Program-made: the position numbers and the translations under genes | Shown here: positions 55,120 through 64,000 of the stretch, piece by piece | How positions within the stretch are numbered: the stretch's first letter is position 1 | Layout of the letters: every line of letters begins with the position of its first letter | NCBI GenBank assembly: GCA_014529385.2 | Contig: CM043955.1 | Location: 142,214,140 to 142,278,139, forward strand | DNA: 64,000 nt | Direction of reading: 5' to 3' | Origin: Adiantum capillus-veneris | Taxonomy: Eukaryota > Streptophyta > Polypodiopsida > Polypodiales > Pteridaceae | The notes under the pieces: generated by a model | Database searches by the model: none | What the model saw: only the letters and a program-made list of their open reading frames with translations | Told to the model about the DNA's origin: nothing

Positions 55120-56460
55120 TGTGTCTAGGACAAATACAAGCACTAGCTCAAACTAGTTCATGTCAATTATGGATCAGAGGCTCATTAAAGGTACATGGAT
55201 CGTGATCCATGTTGACACACATTTTGGAGTGATCTCTTCACCATCTGATTTAACATGATCAAAGGATTATATGGGTGAAAACTTTTGTGATTTGGATCAG
55301 TGGTTTGGATTTTGAGCCAAATTTTGTAAATTTTATGCAGACTTAGAGAATTTTGGGATTCTCACAAGGGTTTTGATGTTCAAATGGCTTGAAACTTTGG
55401 GATTAAGCTTTAATTGGCATGTGGGACATGATGGATTTGTTCTGGTCCTGAGATTTGAAAAAGCTACATGGATCATGATCCATGTTTGGTCCCATTTTGG
55501 GATGAGACTTGGTGGGCATGTTCCTATAGCCTATCCTAGCTCACTAGTGGAAACTTTTCAAATTTGGATCTATATTTACTAAGTTTATCCAAATTCCTAG
55601 TTTATGGCACAATTTTCTCGACTTTGACCATATCTGTTTCGTGTATCCCTCTTTGATTGATTCTTTTGATTACTGGGTGTTGGTTTTTGCTGATTTGATG
55701 ATTGGAAACTGGCTATCACTCCCATGTCTATTTGTCCACCAATTTTTACTGCCATGTGACTCGGATTGGCCTTGCTGACAAGATTCCATTTTTTGCAAGT
55801 GTTTCTTAGCTTCTCTTTGCAAATTTTAAGCATACCATATGTTTGCTTTCCACCTTAAAGCTTTGCTCCCTCAAAATCCTAACCTTTACAATTTTGACAG
55901 TTTGAAGTTGCCCCTCTCTTGAAAGTTAGACAATTTTACACTATTTCTTTCATTACTTGACTACTATTACATTTGCACACATCTAAATCTGCCAACTTTG
56001 CTCTCGAGGTACATGGATCGCAATCAATGTTTGGAGCCCAAATTCTATCAAACTTGAGGGGAAGCATCTAGACAGGTCCCCTAAGACCTTGGTCAACAAC
56101 TTTTGGGTTTTATATCACTTTTTCTTGGCATGGGTCAAAATGACCATTTGCAGACTGAAATCTCAAGAATTTAGGGTTTTTGGGTCTAGTAGAGTCCAAT
56201 TTTGCTTAAATTTGAGAGGTGAGTTTCCTCTACCTTGATCTAGCAGTAAGTCATTTTTTATTAGGACATTGATCGTGATCCATGTCTGGCAAGATTTCTG
56301 AACTATGATTACACCATTGTAGAGACGTTGTTGAGGGCATTCACCGGGTGAAATCTTTCTTGATTCAAAGGTGGCCCCAAATCTGACTGTCATTACATGA
56401 TTTGGTAGTTCTTCGCTTAGAGAGTCCATTGGAAAAAACTTTTTAAGTTTTGACTTGGTT
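55120..56460. repeat. Degenerate tandem array, period near 272 bp, with palindromic core
   Basis: The 20-base near-palindrome ACATGGATCGTGATCCATGT or a variant occurs at 55193, 55466, 56011 and 56266, spaced 273, 545 (twice 272) and 255. A second marker, GTGRAAACTTTT, recurs near 55276 and 55551. A unit expected near 55738 is too diverged to see. No coding signal; it looks like an old satellite-like array. Confidence 0.6.
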
Positions 56461-57245
<785 letters not shown>

Positions 57246-57867
57246 CTATACACATGGGTTCTCATCATCATGCAGCTCATGATCTTGCAATTGGCTGCTA
57301 CTCTCCCCTTCCCATTCTGAGTCGTCTCGAAGGTTTGTGAAATATGCATCGGCGTGAACATCGTGTCTAGGCAAGGCCGTGCGAAGTGACCCTATTATGC
57401 CAATGAAAGAGATGCATGGGGTAACAATATGTTGTGCAAGATGTGGGTATTGAATGGATTGTTTAGTGGTTTTTGATGGTGAGGCTCCATCTATACTACG
57501 TGGTCTGAACAAAAGTATTTGAAGATGGCGCACTCTTTCTTTAATTGTTGTTTTGTTGAGTATCATTGGGCTTGATACTTGGGTTGGCTGGCTTGAGGTT
57601 TTGGTGGTTGTTTGTAAAGACAATTGAGCTAGTTGTTGCGTTGGTTGCTTTGATCTCCATTGTCAGGTTGTCTTTGTAGGTTGGGGTTGGTGGGACTAAT
57701 TGCGCTTTGGAATCCATTGATACTTGGGTCAACTGGCTTGAGGTTTTGGTGGTTGTTTGGGTTTCCATTTCCAAGTATAATTGTGGCGATGTTGTCAAGA
57801 TTTTTCTAGTAGATTTTATCTCTCTGTTTTGGTTGGCACGGGGTGATTGGGTGGCTTGGGTATTCAT
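57246..57867 (-). pseudogene. Thr/Asn/Gln-rich open frames, unknown
   Basis: Two overlapping minus-strand frames (57867-57541 and 57623-57246) share a repeated segment (TTTKTSSQ-TQVS) because TACTTGGGT plus GGCTTGAGGTTTTGGTGG occurs twice, about 145 bases apart. The second frame ends in an acidic tail (LRDDSEWEGESSSQLQDHEL). Low complexity; could be retroelement-derived linker. No function assigned. Confidence 0.35.
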
Positions 57868-58039
57868 GTTTTCTTAGGTTTGGTTGCCATGATGGATTTT
57901 TGCACACATATCTGTCTTGTGGCTTTTTTGATGAATTGTCATGCAAGTGGATGCTTGATCACTGGCTGCGATTTTGTATCAATGGGTTGTACTTCCCAGA
58001 TGTGATCACTTTGTGCCAAAGGAGTGAACTTTAAGGTAT

Positions 58040-58420
58040 CCTCGTGCCAATCTGGAAGTGCTTTGTAAGTTCACATCCATGGTACGCTTAGGATGATTGC
58101 TTCATTAAGATCTATGTCTACCATTACATGAAATTGATGTGGACATTGATGGCCATCGATGTTGTTGACAAATTTGCTTGACCTAAATTGACCATCGTCC
58201 CTTGGGTTGCAGCTCTGAGCTTGATTTGATTGGTGTCAATGGTACATCTAACATCTTCATGTATGTGGAATAATTGATGACATTGGATCTAGCTCCAATG
58301 TCTACTACAAGTGCCCCTTCCATCGATCCATTTGGAAGTTGGATTTAAATGCGTACATCCATACCTCCAAGCCAATTTGGCTCTATCTCAATTGCTTCAA
58401 TATGAGGAGGTGTCGTTGTA
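58040..58420 (-). pseudogene. Retropepsin-like fragment
   Basis: One minus-strand frame reads VRIQLPNGSMEGALVVDIGA followed by RSNVINYSTYMKMLDVPLTP (about 58240-58360). The DIGA in place of DSGA/DTGA and the following hydrophobic pattern suggest an aspartic protease of an LTR element. It lies downstream of the integrase end of element III, so it belongs to another element or is a rearranged piece. Confidence 0.5.
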
Positions 58421-58737
58421 GGTTGTTAAATTATATGTTGATTTGTCTTTCCTTACGCTTGCTTCCTCCTAGGCCCATGCTTTATTAGCATGGGCTTGTT
58501 TCTTTCTTTCTTCTACGAGGTGCATCTTGTCCAACATTTTCGTGGTTAGTTGTAGGTGATACTTGTTCAACCTGCAGCCACTAATCTAGTTGGACATCTC
58601 TTCTCCCTCTAATGTTGCAAGTTCTATGGCACCACGATGATATGTCGGTAATCACAAATGGTCCATTTTCTCACTTTTTTAATTTTTTTGAGTGTTGTTT
58701 TAAGGCGTGGACTGTGGATCAATACATAGTCACCCTT

Positions 58738-59049
58738 TTAAAATCCCTTTTTGATTACATATTGATCATGGAACTCCTTTGTGCGTCGTTTTTGTGCATA
58801 GATACCTGCAACAACTTGTAAGCGTATTTTGTTTAGCTTCTCGATAATATCTATCCTTTTTAATAGCTCGTGGCCTATCCATTCTAAGTATTTGGTTACT
58901 TGAAGTGTAGGAATCATGAATTCCATGGGCAAGATGACATTAAGTCCAAACACCATATTAAAAGGTGTCATTCCAATCATTGTTTTGTAAGCAACTCGAT
59001 ATGCCCAAAGAGCCGAGTGCACCATTTGGTTTGCTCTTGATTCCCTCAC
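58738..59049 (-). pseudogene. Element III integrase C-terminal remnant
   Basis: HSALWAYRVAYKTMIGMTPF and NMVFGLNVILPMEFMIPTLQ are the gypsy integrase blocks after the catalytic core. KEFHDQYVIKKGF begins the GPY/F-like domain. The integrase core and RNase H expected upstream are missing: only about 190 bases separate it from RT sequence. Confidence 0.83.
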
Positions 59050-59210
59050 TATCTTTGTGTGAGAGGTTTGGCAATGATTGCATACATCTAGGTGAATCTC
59101 TATCTACAATGGACTATAAAGGCTTGTTCCTCCCTAACTTTTGTCGGTCTTGGTAGAGAAACAATCACTTAAATCTTTTCAAGATCAGTGAAAATTCCGT
59201 TCTTGGACAC

Positions 59211-59385
59211 AATTTGCCCTAGAATTTTTCCTTGTCTTACCATGAAGACACATGGTAGTGCTGCTCTTGAACATAATTTGCCCTAGAATTTTGCCTTGTC
59301 TTACCATGAAGACACATGGTAGTGCTGCTCTTGGACACAATTTGCCCTAGAATTTTTCCTTGTCTTACCATGAAGACACATTTCT
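59211..59385 (-). repeat. 64-bp tandem repeat, about 2.6 copies, within RT
   Basis: AATTTGCCCTAGAATTTT starts at 59211, 59275 and 59339, followed each time by CCTTGTCTTACCATGAAGAC. On the minus strand it repeats the RT segment CVFMVRQGKILGQIV. Confidence 0.92.
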
Positions 59386-60210
59386 CTGGATTCAAGCAGA
59401 TGCGATAGGTTCTGCATTTTTCAAAAATCTTCTTCAAGTTCTCTATGTGCTCATGTCTCAAGAGAGAATGCACGCATGAAACGTCCATATAAATCTCTAA
59501 GAATTATCTTTGATATCCTTTGAATGCATAACTCATTAGCCTCTGGAATGTGGTAGGTGCATCGGTTAAGCAAAAAGGCATCACTCTGTAAACGAATATA
59601 CCCCATTCCATGGCAAAGGATGTCTTATACTGATCCTTTGGATGTATAGCAAGTTGGTTATAGCCTGAAAATCCATCAAGAAAGCTATAAGCTTCCTAGC
59701 TTGCAACTCTCTCAATGACATGGTCAGTAATTGGTAAGGGATAGTTGTCTCTGATAGTAGTATCGTTTACCTGTTTGAGATTTACACAAACTTGCAATTT
59801 GCCGCTTCTCTTAGGCACTACTACAATTGGTGAATGTGTACTCAATCTTGTAGATAAACCTTGCTTTTTAAAGCTTATATATCTCTTCTTTGATCTTTTT
59901 AGCAGAAGTTTCATTATAGGTATAGGGATGTTGTTTGTGAGTCTTTGCATCACTCTTAAGGGGTAACATATGTTGATAGATGCTCGGATCTACACGCTTA
60001 AGTCTTATATGACCATGCACACACATCTCTATACTCTTTGAGCGTAACTAACAATAGATGCTCTTCCTCCTCCATGAGGTCAGTGACAATGTATGCCAGT
60101 CTCGGTTCTTCTCCAGGTTCACCTAAGTTTATACCCTTGGCCTTCTCAGGTCCATCATAAGATGTCCTTGGTTCTTTAAGTTCTCACATTGGTTACTGAA
60201 TCACAATCTT
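59237..60210 (-). pseudogene. Element III reverse transcriptase remnant
   Basis: Minus-strand blocks in order: DPSIYQHMLPLKSD (near 59950-59990), KKIKEEIYKL, PIVVVPKRSGKLQVCVNLKQ, DNYPLPITDHVIERVAS (stop at 59696-59698), AYSFLDGFSGYNQLAIHPKD, then the catalytic site reads YMDV instead of YMDD, and CRTYRICLNPEKCVFM. Ty3/gypsy type. The second catalytic Asp is lost and the end is scrambled by the 64-bp repeat, so this copy cannot be active. Confidence 0.85.
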
Positions 60211-60646
60211 TTGATCTTGTATCGTGTAATTTTTTGTAGTGAGAGAGTGCGTCAAATTTGTTCATCCACAATCCCTCTTCACTCTGCATTTCAATCGTCC
60301 AAATTCCTTCAGAGTTCATTTCAACTTTTGATATTTCCGTTTGTGCTCAGTTTTGTCATCCTAGATGACGTTTCAATTGTGTCCTTTGTTTTTGGTTCAC
60401 CCCGCTTCTTGGGATTGGTCATCGTTGTTGAAGCAAATTTAGTGTACCCTCGTGTCACTTTGTTTTTGATACAATTAGTTGCTCCTACAAGCATTAGATA
60501 CTGCATTTTGCTCTTTAAAAGAGGCATGAGTTTTCCTTGTATATGCTTTTGTTTTCTCACTTGTTTTGCACGATATCTTTCTTGTCTTCTGGATTTTTGG
60601 TTAGGGAAATCGTAGAAGATCTCCTCTTTTGTATTTGGCTTTGTTT

Positions 60647-62381
60647 TTAATTTTCAGAGCTACTCGATAGCTCATCCTCTAAATCTATCTCGAGAATATC
60701 ATCTCGTGAATCTTGGAATTCTTTGTCCCTTTTGTCACTCAGATCTCTGATGGAAATCTTGTCATTTATGCATTTGCACTCAATTGTTTCCTGAGCGTCT
60801 CGATCCTCAATCTCTGACCCCGATTCCAAGATAACACTCACCATTTGGAAGGGTGCTATGTCAAAGCCCTCTTCGTCACAAAATTTCATTGGAGTTGTTT
60901 TGTTCATGCATATATCTAGAGTAGCAAGTATCTGATCCCAGTCAAAAGGTTCAAACAACTCTTCTAGAAATGGCTCTGGTATATAATCCTTTCTTCCATT
61001 GGTCTCTCTAAAATGCAATCTTCTCTAAGTAGGCTCTCATACTCAGATGCTCCACACATACAGAGATATGCTTTGGCTTGTAACCATGTAGGTATTTCCT
61101 TCTTGTAGATTTTTGTTGAGTCAACTTCCTCTATAAGAGTTTGAGTAACATCTCTATAGGTGTGGTCCTTCAGGCTAGTCCTCGTTGTAATCTCCTTGTG
61201 CCGCAAGCAGATATAGTCATAGCCTCAATCTTGCACTATTTTGAGTTGATTCATGAATGGTCTTCCCAAAATGACATCAAAGTTTTTCCTCTTGCCATAT
61301 TCCACTATGGCAAAGGTATGCTGGTACTCTATTTTGCATGAGGACACTATGATTTGTTCCAACATACCTCCTGGTCTTTCTATGTATCCATCTTCAAGTT
61401 GTAGTTTCATTCTTGGTTTTTGGAGAACTGACCTTTTCCATTTTTCTTATATTTCTTTTGTGGCAATGGACACACTGGACCCATTATCAAGTATAGCAAT
61501 GGTTTTCACACCTTTATGTTCCAATGGCAAGGCGGTATTTCCCTCTTCACCTTCACAATAATTACCCACCTTGTTTATAGGAACTGGCTTAGCTTTTGAT
61601 TTCTCTTGTGTTGTTCTACCTATGTGTTCATCTAAGGGAATATCTTGATGAGGAATTTTCAGCCCCGTCTTCTCCAAGTTTTTACACACTTCTCCCCATA
61701 GATGCGGTCTAATCTGTATTAGCTCTAAGAGAGTTATCGTGCATTGTGTAGGAGTCGATATCAGTTCATGAAGGCTCTTGGTATCCATCATCCTTGGAAT
61801 TGGTTTCAATTGAGAAGGCACTACCTTGGCCTCCGATTTTGTTTCATGCTCTCCTATGAAAGACAACAATGTCTTCAATGTTTCATGTTTTCTCTTTGCA
61901 GATATTTTTGTTCCTGCATCATCGTATAGAGATTGTATATCTTCATGGTAGAACTCATGATCCATATTAATCTTAGTGATAGGTGCAGACTTAAAAGTTG
62001 CACTACCATCTTTTCTGTTCCTAATCGTTTTCCATAAGGCTTGTGATCGTGGCTCTTCCACTTCTAGAATGGGCATCATCACTTGTGACTTGGCGCCATC
62101 CGTGGTATTAGCCACTACCCTTGCGTCCAATGGTGTTGCTTCGTTTTGATCAATCATTTTATTTCATTTGTGCTCAAATTCCTTGTCATTTTGTTTCCTT
62201 TATGATCAAATTCCTCATCTCTTTTATGGATTAACATTCTCGTCTGGGGATGTTTAGTTTTTTTGGCTCCATTAGAGCTTGAGCTGAGTCGTTTGCACAT
62301 TTCTAATCTCTGTTTTCCAACTTTAGGACGTGGATATGTCAACCATCTTTGTTCCAACGTTTGCTTGGTTTTCAATTTCAC
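60647..62381 (-). pseudogene. Element III gag end, protease and linker
   Basis: 62381-62154 and 62157-61447 (236 residues) lead to the retropepsin site TIAILDNGSSVSIATKEI (D-N-G variant), then after a stop FAIVEYGKRKNFDVILGRPF (61410-61225), the second protease half. A linker follows (61206-60964, 61018-60647) with IPTWLQAKAYLCMCGASEYE and an acidic tail (LEIDLEDELSSSSEN). Gypsy-like order toward the RT at 60.2-59.2 kb. No clear CCHC knuckle seen. Confidence 0.75.
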
Positions 62382-63646
62382 CTTGTAAGTCTATAATAGA
62401 GCCTCTAAGGGTTTTAGAACTTGGCCCACTATGACTCAATGTCCCGATGATACTTTGGAAGACACCGCTTCTTCCACTCGTTGCTTGTTTTCTTGTTCAT
62501 GTTTAAGCTACTTCCTTTCTTGTTGTAGCTTTGTTTCCAGGGTAGTTTTCTCTTTTAGTCACTTTGCTTTCATTTTGCCACTTTTTGAAGAGTACATGTG
62601 TGGAGATGCGTGCGTGTACAACGCGGTATGTGCATGCGAGAAGGGGAGAGGGAGAGAGAAGACCGCTATGTGGGTGGAGTAGGGCTCAAATAAGGTACTC
62701 CTTATTCTTGGTATATGTACACGAATAAGGTGAGTAGTGGGTGGGCACCCATAGCCTGGGCGATCGGGCAAGGCATAAACGCCTGGGACAAATAACTCAA
62801 CTGAGCGTAAAGCGCATAACCATATATGCAAGTAGTGAGCAAACTAGCTCAAAATGCATCCCACAAGAGAAACTGCATGCAAAAGTCTACAAAAAACCTG
62901 TGAAACCTGTCATGTCAAAGTTTGTAGCCACACGAGCATATGCAATCCTCACTCTTGCAAGAGTGGATATGCGAACACTAAACTGTGTCCAAGCTGACAA
63001 AACCTGTCAAAATGGGAATCAAACTCGACCACTAAACCATCAAAGAGTATAACTAAAGATACACATGAAAAATGGCAAGAATTTGGGAAAAATCTGTCAG
63101 AGTTTCCCTTGAAACTGAGTAAAAACTCAAAAAATCTCACCAATACCGCATAAAGCATAGACAGACACTTAGTGTTTCAATAAATAGATCCACAAATGGT
63201 ATACATGCACTGCCAAAACCCTGGCAAACTGGCTAACTCTAGAATGAGCAGCTCTATGGACTTGTACATGTCCAAAAAAGTTATGAATCTATGAACTTGC
63301 TATTTGCAAGCTATACCTATCTCAAGTTGTATCTACAAATGCATACATAGCATAAGAGTGCATAAAACCGTGCTAAAAACTACTCTCTAAAATGCCCCAC
63401 ACAATCAAGACACACAATCAAGACACCAAGCATAATCAACGAACTGCGTGTGGTCAAAATCGTCATTCGAGAGGCACGCTCACAAAAAAGGCTCTGAAAT
63501 GGACCGTCGGATCCGCTATGCATCGGTATGTGCCGTCGAAGTTGGAAACTGGGAGTCGTGAAAGCCGTAATACTAGATAGAGGTCAGGATGCTGGAGATG
63601 TCCATTGGAGCAAATCCGCTCCGAAATGGGTGCGTGGGAGGGTAGC

Positions 63647-63648
<2 letters not shown>
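62382..63648. other. No gene recognised; possible 5' LTR/leader of element III
   Basis: It lies upstream of the element III gag end, where a primer site and LTR would be, but no partner LTR and no clear primer site were found. Open frames lack recognisable domains. Confidence 0.5.

Positions 63649-63720
<72 letters not shown>
63649..63720. repeat. (CT)36 microsatellite
   Basis: Seventy-two uninterrupted bases of CT. Confidence 0.98.
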
Positions 63721-63722
<2 letters not shown>

Positions 63723-63779
63723 GTCAAAGCCGAGAAAAAGAAGGTCGATGCTGCCTTCCGCCATCGGACAAAATCGCTT

Positions 63780-64000
63780 GCTCGCAGCCGCCAATGCAAA
63801 TCGTGAATGTCGAGCCAATGCAAATCGTCGATGCCGAGAAGAACGTAGAAGTCAAAAAACCTCCTAATTGATGTCAAAACCAGTGCATTGACCGATGCCA
63901 ATCGCCGATGCCGAGAAGAAATTGTGCGAGAGATGCTTTCTCAACCGAGGATGTCCTAGCTCTCTGATGCTGAGAGCTGCGTGATTCGTCGATGCCAAGC
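63780..64000. repeat. Degenerate short repeat (AATCGTCGATGCCGAG-like)
   Basis: Variants of GCCAATGCAAATCGTCGATG and CCGATGCCGAGAAGAA recur at about 63792, 63815, 63891 and 63980. No coding frame of note; cut by the window end. Confidence 0.55.

Noticed and set aside
63528-63871. Ser-Leu-rich frames and the Arg-Glu frame on the other strand
   Set aside because: Translation of the CT repeat; no conserved flanks.

Overview
The window is nuclear DNA of a land plant. The only cellular gene I can support is a plant-type PH-RhoGAP (REN1/PHGAP family, a ROP GTPase-activating protein) with spliceosomal GT-AG introns. The rest is plant-type Ty1/copia and Ty3/gypsy LTR retrotransposons, non-LTR (LINE) retrotransposons, hAT transposon remains and long GA/CT, GT and AT microsatellites. 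The very large repeat-filled introns and the mix of LINE families suggest a fern or other non-seed plant with a large genome. That is inference; no rRNA, tRNA or organellar gene was seen that would fix the taxon.

Layout, left to right. 1-4433: plus-strand Ty1/copia element (gag-PR-IN-RT-RH, then PPT and 3' LTR), broken by several stops and frameshifts; its 5' LTR lies outside the window. 4434-6012: two LINE 3' ends on the minus strand and a diverged LTR remnant. 6307-7081: hAT remnant. 7412-30084: eight exons of the PH-RhoGAP gene on the minus strand. Its start codon is at 30084 and its last visible exon, carrying the GAP arginine finger, is at 7412-7489; the gene runs on past the left edge. 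The eight exons add up to 649 bases, with every intron phase matching, spread over 22.7 kb. The two largest introns (12.6 and 7.9 kb) hold a hAT fragment, a non-autonomous LTR element that encodes one unusual acidic repeat protein (12912-16991), an ORF1-only 'half-LINE' (22169-23460), a near full-length LINE ORF2 pseudogene (24161-27643) and another LINE RT fragment (28281-28637).

30.1-32.1 kb: presumed 5' leader and promoter region, then gene-free sequence. 32.1-62.2 kb: a three-level nest of minus-strand Ty3/gypsy-like LTR elements. Element III is old and broken. Element I (33265-53241) interrupts a coiled-coil reading region assigned to III and is flanked by a perfect 5-bp target duplication, CATCT. 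Element II (39170-50272) lies inside element I, between its gag zinc knuckle and its protease. Element II has a triple-zinc-knuckle gag, PR, RT, RNase H and IN, plus about 4 kb of additional coding sequence between integrase and 3' LTR. 55.1-56.5 kb holds a degenerate tandem array with a period near 272 bp, marked by a 20-bp palindrome-like core. 62.4-64 kb has no recognisable gene and ends in a 72-bp CT microsatellite.

All mobile-element reading frames recognised here contain stops, frameshifts or deletions, except the single uninterrupted ORF of the 12.9-17.0 kb element. That ORF, the half-LINE and the extra 3' coding region of element II are the least familiar parts of the window. The intron/exon model of the PH-RhoGAP gene is the best-supported result.
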